Assembly (NCBI RefSeq): GCF_003073045.1
Contig: NC_037601.1
Location: forward strand, 22,232,150 to 22,296,149
DNA length: 64,000 nucleotides
Reading direction: 5' to 3'
Origin: Pomacea canaliculata
Lineage: Eukaryota; Mollusca; Gastropoda; Architaenioglossa; Ampullariidae
Part shown: positions 46,924 through 58,159 of the stretch, in pieces
How the letters are laid out: the number at the start of each line of letters is the position of its first letter
Numbering within the stretch: position 1 is the stretch's first letter
Program-made: the position numbers and the translations under genes
Notes under the pieces: generated by a model
Database searches by the model: none
The model's input: the letters and a program-made list of their open reading frames with translations, nothing else
What the model was told of the DNA's origin: nothing

Positions 46924-46929
46924 AATAAA
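46924..46929 (+). terminator. Polyadenylation signal of NIPSNAP copy 1
   Basis: AATAAA 544 bp after the stop codon, followed within 25 bp by GT/T-rich sequence (GTGTCTTTGTTTTTTGAG). This is a typical cleavage-signal layout. Confidence 0.65.
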
Positions 46930-47024
46930 AGTGTCTTTGTTTTTTGAGTTTGATATCTCTTTGTGTGTGTCTTCAACATGTGTAATGAAAGGAAAAATTA
47001 TAAGAGCATTGGCCCTGAAAGTTA

Positions 47025-47260
47025 TTCCTCTCATTTAGATCCTTCTCCAATGTAGCCCCGCTTTTGTGGAACTCGCTTCCCCTCTCGACCAAGGAGTCTG
47101 ATAGTATTGCATCTTTCAAGAAAAATCTTAAGACTCACTTGTTTAAACTTATTTGAAGTCATCATTTGACCTGCAGTTTGGTGGCTGCTGGGATCACCTC
47201 GCATTGAGCGCATCTTTGTGATGCGGATACTAGCGCGCTATAAAACTACATCATCATCAT
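47025..47260 (+). mobile_element. 3' end of a LINE, type A-like, with ATC tail
   Basis: The frame NVAPLLWNSLPLSTKESDSI, then FKKNLKTHLFKLI and a stop at 47154-47156, is the usual LINE reverse-transcriptase C-terminus. The tail GATGCGGATACTAGCGCGCT leads into ATCATCATCAT at 47249-47260. It lies just past the 3' end of NIPSNAP copy 1 and is heavily 5' truncated. Confidence 0.8.
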
Positions 47261-50200
47261 GAGGCTACATTAGTCAGTCAGTCATTCGTCCCTTGACTAG
47301 TATCTGTTGTTGGGGGAAGCACGTGAATAAATGTAGCAGCTGACAAGGCCCTTCACTTACACCAGTTTTGGGCGATAGTGAGCAGGTCCTGTACGAGAAA
47401 ACCAGTCCAGTCTTTGAAGTTCACAAGTCAGTTCTTCCTCTGACCATCACAATATCGACCACTCTCCAAGTTATCTTGAAGGACAATCTTTGACAAGGTG
47501 TCATACTATGTCACACGACCAAACCAGACCAGCTTTCCTGGTGTCCTATCGCAACCGTTCTTCGTACAAAGTCATTGCTTTGATGTTCTCTGTATGAGAT
47601 ATAGAGCAGTTTCCTGAGGTATGCTCTCAAATCTACTAATGGGCAAGAAAAGTATGTGTTTCACATCTAAAGACCAGGAGCCGGGATCAGTACTACAAGG
47701 GATTGTTATAGATCGTATTTTGTAATAAACCCGATGTCATGGCTGTGCCAGATCCTGTCGAGCCTAGCCATTGCTGCTGTTCCTGTTCCGATGAGGCTAC
47801 ATGTGATCAGTCTGTGAGATGAATAATTTCCTCTTCCAGACCTTACTGATAAGACTACTGTGTAACTTCAGTGGATTGCATTTCTAAAGAATGTATTTAA
47901 TTGTTTAGTCTTCAAATCTGGTTTCTTACAATTCAAGCTGATTGAGGCAGAGACCAGTGTTGCTGTACACTAAGGATTCTGAGCAATCACCATCTCCATA
48001 ATGCTCCAGTTTCATGCAGTAACAGGTTTTTGATGAAGCAAAATGCTGCTACCCTCACACGTTCAGCATGAGTTAAAATACATGACCATCTTACAGAAGA
48101 TAATCAAATAGGACAAAGACAATGATTGCTGTTGATAGTAAAATTTGTTGGGATAAAAGGAGAGAGCTTTTACATATAATACTATAGAATAATCAAATAT
48201 TAAAGAAAAGGAATCTGTGATATAAGAATAATATACGTTAAAGCAATAAAAGAATGCATCACTCTTTCACTTTCAGGTAGGGCATAGATTCCATGGTAGG
48301 TTCATTGGTGTCCATTGCATTGCTGCTATTTTACTTCCTTCTGTTGTTCCTGTCTTGGATGAGAGTGATGGAGACAACATATATTCAGGTTGGCCAGAGG
48401 CAGTTGTCAGGTTCCAATGAAATAAACTAAGTGCATCAATTTGTTAAACTTCTGATTTCTTTACATCCAGATGAATTTCACTGGTTTGGATGATCCTTAT
48501 TTTTTTTAACATCTGCAACTGAATAAGAGGTATAATACAATAACTAAAATAAATACATATAATGTGTAAGAATAGCACCCCAAACCCTAACCCAAAACAA
48601 GCGATTTAAGACCCCAAAACACGATAAAGAGCTGCCAAGTTCGTTTCTGGTTTAATCTCTCATAGTTTGTGCATCTATTTCCATGCTCATTACCTGATGT
48701 TCTATATAGCGTTTTTCCAGTTTTGAACTTAATTGATCTGAGCTATTGTGATGTCCGTGCAGGTCGAAGGTACAATTTAAATTGTTGTCATATACCATAC
48801 TTTTTTTAAAGGCACTACAGATTATCTTCCTTGACTGTAAAGCACAGATAAGGGACGGGTGTGTGGGAGGAGGCGGAGTGAATTGGTGTTTTACACCGAG
48901 CCAGCAACGAGGACTATCACGCCAAGGCAGCCAACCCTGTAAACAGGATAAGGGACGGGGAGGTCGCAATGTCTGCAGCACGGGGACACTGGCGAAAAGC
49001 GCTAAGCACTGTTCGAAAATACAGCAGTGTATGTAATACCTTTTTTTCTTTTATAGAAAGAAATCCTACGTATTTTCTAACAGAAAATATGCTGCAACAC
49101 TTAATGCGTTGTTTCTTAACAATTAAGCAGCAAGTTGTTGTTAAGAGCCAAATGTAGAACAATGCTCTTTACTGGTTGACAGCCCAGTGTAACCGCCCCA
49201 GTCTGCATCATATGACTAAATACTGAGGTCAGACCATTGGCTATAGCTGCGTCTCCTAAAGCTCTAGCGCCAATCTTTGCTGTTCCAGGGAGGAGAACGC
49301 AAATTCCCAAGGAGAATTTTCAACTAAAATTCTGGCTCATAATTGCTTGGGTGTACTTGATCCCCTTCGCGTCATCTCTTCCCCCTCACCATCCGTTACA
49401 CACTTAGTCGACTTTGGAATCCACAAACAATCCTGCTTATCCACCGAGTGTGTTCCCTACTGTGCGTATTTAGGCTCCGGGTCAGATGACTTTTCCGTTT
49501 GTTTAATTCACAGCTGCCTTGTTCTGGGTTCAATGCACACTAGAAGTCACACAGTTCATTCGCCCAAAATGCAACATGCTATTCATTTAGACCGGGACAA
49601 ACCTATGACATCAGCTATTCGTGTACACACAAAGAGGGACTTATTATCAAAAAGTGGGTTTATGTACTGCATTTTCAGAAAACAAACTCCTTACTAACCC
49701 TATCATTATACAAGTGTAGTGTACCCGTCCTACTAATCTAACTCACCTAACATTAACATCCACTTTTTTCAGCAACAAGTTGACCCGCGACCTAATTCCT
49801 TTTATCTTTCTTTTTTTTTTTTTTTTTTTTGAGAGGGGCAGAAGATTGGTATTGCGAGAGCTGCCACCTGGCAAAACCAGAAGTCTTTACGATCTTATGT
49901 GCACAGGGTGTAAATGTGGGAGCTGCCATCTAGCAGAATTAGGAATCTTGACCTCAGTCAGCTGTTGCTCGCATGCACACGGCCTGTAAGAGTTTGAAGC
50001 TGAGTAAGACAGGACCTTGCTTCCTCTCCGGAATCAAGAACACTGACTCTAAGCATGACCTGCTTTCTATAAGAAAACAATGCGTTTACACTGATGTTTG
50101 CCTGCTGTTTATTCTGCGAGAAAACTGGGTTCTCACCCGCCCCGAGGTCAGTCGCCTCGCTCACCGCGCCGGCCAAGGTGCAGAAGCTGGGTGCACAGAG

Positions 50201-51189
50201 AGAGGTGCACGTTGTCCCAAACATACACACACAAAGCGCATGACAGCTACAAAAATAACACAAAGTATAAACAAACAAAAAAAACCGAGGAAAGAAAACC
50301 TGGTATTCTTAATGACAAGATACACGAACCGTATGACTATATCACTCACAATACCTCAACAGCGGGTAAATACTTCGTGTGTATTGAAAGAACATATTTG
50401 ATGGAGACACCAATGACTGGCAGCTACTAAATTCTTAGTTCATTTACTCGCTTGTATGTCAAGCAATTTCAAAGCCAAACGGCAGCTTGGTTTACTATAA
50501 TACATCTAGCAGAGCAAAGTGGTTTGTGTGCCCTTGTGACCTGTTCTCAAAGATAACAATGTGTACGAGGACGCACACCGCAGTAAGAGCGACTTATTCA
50601 TTAGCATGTACCTGTCTACTAACTTGGCAATAGTTGAATAATGTCGATGGAATTAGAGCCGGAATTATAACTGGAATCAGTCTGAGATGGAATAAGTACG
50701 AAATAAGTAGATGTAGACCTTTTATTACAAAATACTCCTCCAAATAAAATATTATTTTAATTAGTTATTACAACTGTGATTGTAGAGAATACAGAAGCAT
50801 CTTACCAATATTGATAGTCACATAAACTTCTTGGAAATCATGCTTGGTTGCCGAATAGTTAGTGTTGGCAAGCGGGGTCATCTCCAGATAAGTGAGAAAT
50901 AGAGAAGTGCCTGGCCAGGAACAGGCTACTAAAAGTAGTCTTCCCAAACGTACAACATGGCTGACAAGCAGGTCCAATGTCAGACTTTATTTAATACACA
51001 TGCGCTGACGGAGACGATCGAATTTTCGATTTTCATTGTTCCAATAACAAGTCTACCAAAATGGCCGCCAACCGGGCGGTTTATTGATGGACACAATATA
51101 TCAGCTTTATAATAGCAGGGGCTTGCATAAAGTTCAGTAATAACCAATCCGCTCTCTCTCTCTCCCTTCATGCTGCCTGACTGTTGCAG
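47261..51189. other. Intergenic DNA between the two NIPSNAP genes
   Basis: Apart from a SINE fragment at 48868-48945 and a poly-T run at 49811-49830, I saw no recognisable gene. The first exon of NIPSNAP copy 2 should lie in or upstream of this stretch but was not identified. The sequence AAAATGGCCGCC at 51059-51070, a YY1-like motif around an ATG, is the only promoter- or start-like signal noticed near that gene. Confidence 0.5.
48868..48945 (-). repeat. 5'-truncated SINE, minus strand
   Basis: Read on the minus strand: TGTTTACAGGGTTGGCTGCC, TTGGCGTGATAG and CGGTGTAAAACACCAATTC. This is the 3' half of the SINE family seen at 19830. The tRNA-like head is absent. Confidence 0.75.
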
Positions 51190-53994
51190 AAACATGGCTC
51201 AGAGAAAGGTCCAGTTTATGAGCTCCGAACGTACAGCGTCCAGCCAGGGAAATTCGCTCAGTTCATGGATGTCATGGTGAAGAAATTCGATATCCGCCTG
51301 CGATATTCTCAACCCATGGGGTACTGGAATACAGAAGTAGGCGGGCTCTTCCAGGTCGTTCACATCTGGGAGTACGGTAGGCTGAGTCTGTCTTCTGAAA
51401 ACTCTTCATCTCACGATCGGAAATACAAAATTGTTCCAGCGGAGCACACCACCCCCCTCCTCTCTCTCAAAAAAAAAGAGAGAGAAAGTGACTTTTTCTG
51501 ACTTACATTAATGGAAATTAATGGATTTCTTTTTACGTCTGGGCAAACATCTGGCCTAAAAAAACGCTAAAAGAGTCGATCACTATTAAACTGAGCTGAC
51601 AGAAATCCATTTGACATTTCCAGAGAGTCTGGGAGAAAGGGCTAAAATTCGCCAAAGCTTGGCAAAGGATCATCAGTGGCAATCGGAGTTTTTGCCGGAC
51701 TTCTTGTCCAGCACCAGCAGACTTGAGAACGAGATTCTTGTTCTCAGTCCAGGCACATCGCTGTGCACCGATTTCCAGCCTTCTGACTCAGGTAGGCAAC
51801 ACACCTGCTAGACTAGAGCACGTGACGTGGTTAGATTATTCTAAATTTAAAATTGCTTTACAATGCATAAATGCTGGACTATAGTTTAATTGTGGGGTGG
51901 GGGTTACTACTATATCTACTAGAAAAAGGCAAATATTGCCCGGAAAGCAAATATTAATAAAACCAGTGTTTGCTAGCCATGGAGGAAAAAAATACCGTAC
52001 ACTTTATTTGTCAACGGATTTACGGAGTTTCTTTACTTAATGACAAAGACATATCTACTTTATGTTTTGATCAATCGATTGACAATGAATGAGCGACATC
52101 CGGTGGTCAAAGATAAGAAGTCTCACCCATCTTGTTTTTATATGAACGAAGAAAATGTTAAACAAACTGTGCGTGGCTAATCCATCCACCATAACTCTAT
52201 TCTTGAGAGGGGCATAAGTGCAGTGGTACCTCGGCACTCAAACTGCTCGAACATTTCGGCAGTCACCCAACATTTTCGAGAGAATTCTGCTTCGGTGCTC
52301 GACCACTTACCCGGCACTCAAGCATCGTGCTAAAACATGCATGAGACCTCGCGTTTACCCGTGATGCTTCGACTTTTTTAAAACAAAGAGGAGGCAAGAA
52401 TGGCCAACCACCCACTCACCCCTCTGGTTCCTACCCAACTTTTATGGGGGAAAAGCTCGGCACGACCAGCCTTCCAAAACGGACTGTGATCGAGTGCCGA
52501 CATACCACTGTACCGTTGACGCGATTTGTCGGAGAAAGCGTTCCAGAAGGACGGCGCGGACTTTGAGAAAATTCTCGTCAAGTGAAAGCAGTCTTCTTAT
52601 AAAACAATAAGGGGCATATTTTGATGACATTCACACTCGATTATTTGTTTATCACTGTCACTCTTACCAAGTGTTTTATTTACACTGGCTGTCTCATGAC
52701 CTTCGAGCAAGCACTCCCAACTTTTGAGTCAACTGAACCGCTTGTATCGTTAACTTTGCTTTGACCCTTCAACACAGGTACAGTGTCAGTGTAAACACTA
52801 AAACACAAAACTCGTGTTGGTGAGAGGACAAAGGCCGACTGGCCGACAGTCAGAAGTAGACGCCTATTTATTTCTGACCCACAGCAGTCATACAGAAACT
52901 TATGTCTACAAGTCGCGTTTTTATAATTTGTGTTCGTATTGAGTATTTTTTAAAATTTCAATAGTTATGTTTTCTCTAGCTTTACAGGTATGTTCACTAA
53001 TCTTCTAATGTGAATGACAGCATTTATTTCATGTCTGTACCATTTTTTAAACCCATTGTTTTTATATACTTGGTTAATTATTGAAGTCTGCGTGTTTAGC
53101 TGTTTACGCTCTCCGGAGCCTGCCACTTCCTACGACGTTTGCTGTACTGTCAGACGAGGAACAGTTGGTCGCCAGGTTCTCAGGACTCTTCACTAACTCT
53201 TACCAAGGTGAGGATAAAGAGTGGGAGGAGTGAGGTCATTGATTAAAACAATAAAACATTAGTCGACAGTTTGTCGTTAGTGCTCGACAGTAACTTTTAA
53301 TCAAGGAGGCATTGCATATACGCATAGCGCCATATGTAGAGGGGGAATTCAGTCAAGCATAATATTTGAAATGGGTTTTTTTCAGAATATTTGCTGTTAA
53401 GGTATCCCGACTTTGACTCTGCATTTATCCATTTCAAAAGGAGAAAGGGTAAGTGCAAGCATTGTTGCTTTAATAAAATAAATGTTGCAACACCATCAAC
53501 AAATCAAATCAAATCAAATCAGACTTTATTGTCTGTCGAGGAGAAAACATGCATGTAAACATACAAAGCAAACATACATGTGCAATTTGAACAATCTTGC
53601 TAGTAGATTATGTAACGGAATTAATTATTTAAAAATTAACAGAATTAGTACAAGTCGTCGTCCTCCTTTTTTTTAAACCACATCGATTATTTTTTTAAAA
53701 ACCTTGTCGCATCTTGTTTCTCGTGGTTTAGTTGGTTGGTTGTTACTTCATATCACCTTGCTTCAGGTGATTTTGCCATGTCAAATGGTGGTGGTTTTTT
53801 TTTATCCCTCTTCCTTTAAGCTGTTTTAATCTAATATCAGAATAGTGCCATCTTACACACTTGATAGCGATGTAGATAGTAAATAAATAAAGTTGAAATG
53901 GGCATGTTTTTCATCTTATCATTAAGATTCTGGCGGTGTAGACTACGGCACATCACGTCTGATGACACCGTGTCCATGGTCTCCACTAAAGTGA
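51190..53994 (+). CDS. NIPSNAP3: NIPSNAP-family protein, NIPSNAP3-like, copy 2 (first exon not found)
   Basis: Exons: 51190-51376, 51624-51791, 53100-53207, 53386-53448, 53942-53994; joined in phase they give 192 residues. The frame starts in phase 0 with KHGSEKGPVYELRTYSVQPG, at the same place as exon 2 of copy 1, so an upstream exon with the start codon and targeting peptide is missing from my model. First-domain marks are MGYWNTEVGGLFQVVHIWEY and HQWQSEFLPDF. Second-domain marks are AVYALR, EEQLVARFSGLF, EYLLLRYPDFDSAF and the end RLMTPCPWSPLK. Exon lengths are 187/168/108/63/53, against 193/168/108/66/62 in copy 1, with identical phases: a tandem duplication. The two proteins are clearly diverged, and the frame is intact, so the copy looks functional. 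AATAAA lies at 54075-54080. Intron 2 carries a MITE-like element and intron 4 an AAATC repeat. Confidence 0.82.
52221..52510. mobile_element. MITE-like element in intron 2 of NIPSNAP copy 2
   Basis: The left terminus is CAGTGGTACCTCGGCACTC. The right terminus, reverse-complemented, is CAGTGGTATGTCGGCACTC, so 17 of 19 bases agree. The 290-bp interior has no transposase frame. CAGTGGTACCTCG-type ends are known from pogo/Tigger-like Tc1-mariner elements. A TA flanks the right side but not clearly the left, so the superfamily is tentative. Confidence 0.75.
53500..53521. repeat. AAATC pentanucleotide repeat
   Basis: Four AAATC units, followed by AGACTTTATTGTCTGTCGAG, which itself contains a short inverted repeat (AGAC...GTCT). 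Located in intron 4 of NIPSNAP copy 2. Confidence 0.8.
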
Positions 53995-54074
53995 TGTGAC
54001 ATCGCCCGCTGCAACCAGTCATGGTGTGATGATTTCACCAGCGTTTTGTCAGGCCACAGTTGAAAAAAAAACCC

Positions 54075-54080
54075 AATAAA
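54075..54080 (+). terminator. Polyadenylation signal of NIPSNAP copy 2
   Basis: AATAAA 81 bp after the stop codon at 53992-53994. This supports the terminal exon call. Confidence 0.6.
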
Positions 54081-55406
54081 TCATTGTACAAACTACGACT
54101 AGTCATGGTGGTGCTCTCATCCAACAACAGATAAGTTGACTGACAGTATCACTCTGACAGGGAAAAGAAAACTTATTATTTAACACTGTTAAATAACTTA
54201 CAATCAAAAGTTTTTAAAAAACTTGCAAAAGACAACGGCAAGAGGGAAACTTTAAGCTACATCATTCGAGCGGTTGACAAAAGACTAGTAGACTGACCGG
54301 ACGCACGTACGCATATGCAATAATGCATAAACTATAGATAAGACGTACTATCAAGATATCAATAAATATGAGCACTAATCCATAGCTACAGCAGCAGTGC
54401 TAAACTTAAAATATTTAACGCCAGATTTATCACAACAACCTTGGTTAAAGCAAATAATATTGAGAATTCGGTTTACAGGCATTCAATATTCTACTGAATT
54501 TTCCGTGAATGAACCTTGTAAAGGGTTTGTAAAGATCTACAGCAGGAAGCGAAATGACGTTTGTTTTCAATACTTATTTTATACAGATGACGTATAAGCC
54601 CATTACAGTTGTGTATTACGTATTGACAGTGGTGTAGAAAAACCTCAAAAAAGATACTGACAGGATAAGAAAGTGAACGTCGCTCACTGTCAGCATGGAG
54701 TTTGCCCTCCTCCCAAAGCCGATCATTTTCCTGCGACACTGATTGATACTAATGAACAGCAATATAACATTCACATCACTAAAATTGTCCATAGCAACCT
54801 GTACACAATGTTCTAAATTAACGTTCAATGATGTTTTGACTGTGAACGAAATATTATACCTATGATGAGCAGAAAACCTTCCACCTGTTAATATGATTGT
54901 CTGTTCCTGCCACCCCAACGCTGCATGGAAGGTGTGGCAGAGTTCCTCCTGTCTCTTGACCTCACTGTCATCAGCTGTCGTCTCCAACCATGCACGACAC
55001 TCAAGGGTACTAGAGACTTATGTTCTGATATCCCAGGTTAACCCATACAAAGCCAACCCCCCCCCAAAAAAAAAAAAAAAAATAACTGTTTTAGCAATAT
55101 GTAGAAACATTTAGCTTGTGGATTCGTACTTCAATTCAATAGTTTCATTAGTAAGTTACTGGAATAATACACTTTTATAGATATTCAGCTATACAATTGC
55201 CTTTTTTCTGTTTAATATAACAGTCATAACTATAAACATTTGGTTTCTGCTCAAACATTCATATAGACAGAAATTTCAGTTTATGTCCTCTCACCAGTCA
55301 AGTGCATTATCCACAAAGTATGGATAGTTCTATCACTCCTAACCCAACTTTAGAAGGACCGAAAATATCAAAAACCTGACTTCATTGCTGTCAGGGCCGC
55401 CGAGAG
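54081..55406. other. Intergenic DNA with no recognised gene
   Basis: No coding family was recognised on either strand. It includes a C-run/A-run pair near 55060-55082. Confidence 0.55.
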
Positions 55407-55679
55407 CCAGCCCGGGCCACGGGACAGACGACCTCTCGGGGCCCCTTGTACTTGTAATCGTAAATTATTTTCCCAGTATATAATGTATGTTTACAATTCT
55501 ACAGACTTGAAACTCAACTTCTGCATGTGTAATGCTTTGGTGTTCTGTCCTTAGACCTTTCTTTAAAAGAAAAAGAAAAGAAGAAGAAAAGAAAATCCAC
55601 TGACCAAGGCCGGACCCCCTTGACAGCCGCGGGCCCGGGTACAGCAACCCCTGTCCCCCCCCCCTCTCGTCAGGCCTGC
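55407..55679 (+). repeat. GGGCCC-bearing interspersed repeat, copy 1
   Basis: 273 bp from CCAGCCCGGGCCA to CTCTCGTCAGGCCTG. It matches 57890-58159 at about 96% by eye, including the internal AAGAAAAAGAAAAGAAGAAG run. The ends are G+C-rich and the middle A+T-rich. No coding frame and no tRNA boxes were seen; the family is not recognised. Confidence 0.85.
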
Positions 55680-55799
55680 TCGGCCCCGCATACGATAGTT
55701 CGATAGTTCGGCCTGACAGGCTTTTCTTTTTTGTGGGTTTCCTCTAATTTTGTCTAGTTTAGAGTTAGTGATGCCGTTAAAGTCTCCTGCAAGAATATT

Positions 55800-55888
55800 A
55801 AAAAAAAACAAACAAAAAAACAAAACAAAAAAAAAAAAAACACAACAAAACAAAACCAAAACCAATTTTAAAAAAAAAAAAAAAAAAA
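55800..55888. repeat. A-rich low-complexity tract
   Basis: Runs of A broken by AC and AAC. On the minus strand it yields a meaningless Phe-rich frame. Confidence 0.85.
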
Positions 55889-56302
55889 CCTTGGACGAGG
55901 CCTGCTCTTCGGGCGGATTGACCCTTGCGATCATCCCAAATGTGGGGGATGAGTGTGTAATTTATTAGTAAGGGGGACAGCGTTGACACTATTCCTTGCA
56001 AAAGTGACTAAATAAATGTCTTGTACACGTCCTGGCATTCTCTTATCATCGTCTTTGCATACAGGTCGAAACCTAGAATATTTGTTATTCTTATATTCTT
56101 GTTTAACGTCACCTGTGCCAGAGACGGACCTGGCAGAGAAAGAATCGAAAGCTCCTTCACCCGCTAATGGCAATAAAACCAAGTGGCAGGCATGGTATTC
56201 TCATTACGGCAGAAGGTTAAAATACTATACCTAGCTGAATGCTCCGACTCTTAGTAAATGCAGCCTATGATGTAGAAGTATGATACAGAATGGTAAAAGA
56301 TT

Positions 56303-56398
56303 GCCTACAGCACCCGGTGACCCATCCAATTACTAACCGGGCCCGACGTTGCTTAACTTCGGTGATCGTACGGTGTTCAACGTGGTATGGCCGTAAGC
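56303..56398 (-). pseudogene. 5S rRNA-derived sequence with two internal deletions
   Basis: Read on the minus strand it begins GCTTACGGCCATACCACGTT and continues through GATCACCGAAGTTAAGCAAC and GTCGGGCCCGGTTAGTAATT to GGGTGCTGTAGGC. This is 5S rRNA, but 96 nt instead of about 120. One gap of about 10 nt lies after GAACAC (loss around GGTTCTCGTC). A second of about 13 nt lies after GGATGGGT. The box A region is intact, and TCTTTT, a pol III terminator, follows the 3' end. The sequence may be a pseudogene or the head of a 5S-derived SINE; I saw no second copy in the window. Confidence 0.85.
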
Positions 56399-56399
56399 A

Positions 56400-57889
56400 A
56401 ATGCTGACTATTTAGCAAACTTTATAAAAGAACCGTACACTCACACTAAAAGTTCAAGGTGTACCTACAGAACTTCACGAGCACATCCCCTAGACTGGCC
56501 TAGAGCAAAGAAACGAATCAGAAGGTGACCGGTAAGTCCAATGCAGACAACAACCGCGCCACTCTGACCCACACGACCACATACGTTCAATGGAGACAAC
56601 CCGAGCTCCTCTGAACCCTCAAGTCCCACCATCTGCACGACCCACGATCAAGGAGCGCCATGTTAAAGACAACCAGCTTAGTACAGCTATAGACTGCGCA
56701 CTATAGGTGACAGCCTAGCTTTCCTAAAAGTTCTCGTTTGTGTCTAGTTAATAAGTACTAAAGCTACTGAGGGCAGGGTTGTTTCCCTTGTTTATGCTCA
56801 GAAAAGAAAAGTATCGTTTTAATTACGATGTCTCTTCTGTTTTCTTAGTGACAAATAAATGTAAAAATATGGTAAGACATTTAAAAAAATGTGTAATTAG
56901 ATTATTAAGAAAAATCTTACAAAACTTGCAATTTTATACACTAAAAGCTACTTACACTGCATGCTATGCTGCTCAACCCGAATATCACGAAAAGCCAGAC
57001 TATACTGTTGTGAACGTGACTGCCAAGTTAACAAGTCGCCGCATTCGAAAACTTGGGAAAACTTGGAAAACTTGGTGGACTTGTGGGGCCGACTCAGTTT
57101 AAATAGACTGATGTAGACCCTCTCGTAGCGTCAAGGGCTTGAACCCCCTTCTCTCACGGGTCGGCCTCGTTGAGAGCACGGCCAGGATCGATCCACTCCC
57201 CACATGGGGAAATAACAATTCAATGACAAATAATAAAACTTGGAATTGATATACATGATGCACTTTTAACTTGATGACCCTTTGATCATTGTGGTAACGT
57301 CTGCTCGATATCGCTCTCTTTTATCTCTGAGCTGCTAGCACACTTGTACGGTTTCACTTTATACATGAACGTATTCATCTATTGTTATTTTGAAACATGA
57401 CCACATGTCCATGTACAGTGTATAGTCTACACTTGTGGCTCTCTGCCCCGCAGGGCCCCCCGCGTACTGCGAAGGCTGCCTCTGTATGGTGTAATGACAT
57501 GTCTCTCTATTTTTTATTTTATTATTTATTTATTTTTTTGTGGCAGCATCTCCACAGCATCTCGACCGTTTAGTGTTTAACAGTAGTTGAATTAGCCCCA
57601 GAGCAAGTTTCATAGCTTTTTCATAGCATCCAAAGATTGAAGCGAAGGGTTTCTCTGATCGCGGTCGGCCAAGGTCGCTGACGTCACGCTTCCGAAGTTT
57701 TTCCCTTCATTGGGACGTTTAGGGAAAAAAAAATCAGCCTCCAGGCCCCTTGTAATTGTAATCATAAATTATTATATGATAATATGCTTACATATAGACC
57801 GTATGGTGGGCCCCGCGATAGTAGATTATTGTATTACGGTATACAGCCTACACTTATGTTTCTCGGCCCCAGGGCCCCTACCCCCCCCC
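56400..57889. other. Non-coding, repeat-rich stretch
   Basis: No gene was recognised. A 107-codon frame at 56779-57102 has no family features. GGTTCAAGCCC on the minus strand at 57135-57145 fits a pol III B box but lacks a convincing A box. Diverged pieces related to the GGGCCC repeat lie at about 57420-57458 and 57719-57880. Confidence 0.5.
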
Positions 57890-58159
57890 CCAGCCCGGGC
57901 CATGGGACAGAGACCTCTCCGGGCCCCTTGTACTTGTAATCGTAAATTATTTTCCCAGTATATAATGTATGTTTACAATTCTACAGACTTGAAACTCAAC
58001 TTCTGCATGTGCAATGCTTGGGTGTTCTGTCCTTAGACATTTCTTTAAAAGAAAAAGAAAAGAAGAAGAAAAGAAAATCCACTGACCAAGGCCGGGCCCC
58101 CTTGACAGCCGCGGGCCCGGGTACACCAGACCCCCTGTCCCCCCCTCTCGTCAGGCCTG
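57890..58159 (+). repeat. GGGCCC-bearing interspersed repeat, copy 2
   Basis: 270 bp in the same orientation as 55407-55679, with about ten differences. Just upstream, TACACTTATGTTTCTCGGCC at 57850 resembles TACACTTGTGGCTCTCTGCC at 57430. The family is therefore present in several nested or serial pieces here. Confidence 0.85.

Noticed and set aside
48280..48421. Acceptor-like CTTTCAG followed by a frame with GRFIGV, faintly like the NIPSNAP segment VGRFTGVYG
   Set aside because: Similarity covers about six residues, nothing else of the gene is nearby, and the frame soon stops. Could be a decayed third copy, but not supported.
53014..53196. Frame ending TVGRQVLRTLH across NIPSNAP copy 2 exon 53100-53207
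   Set aside because: It is a shadow frame. The phase-correct frame reads AVYALR through ARFSGLF and joins the next exon.
55563..55934. Phe- and Leu-rich minus-strand frames here and at 58045-58326
   Set aside because: Both are translations of the A/G-rich part of the GGGCCC repeat.
56016..56234. 72-codon frame after TTGCATACAG as a last exon of NIPSNAP copy 2
   Set aside because: No resemblance to the family C-terminus. The exon at 53942-53994 ends in WSPLK and fits in phase.
57113..57190. Possible tRNA-like sequence on the minus strand with B-box GGTTCAAGCCC
   Set aside because: No convincing A box or cloverleaf could be drawn.
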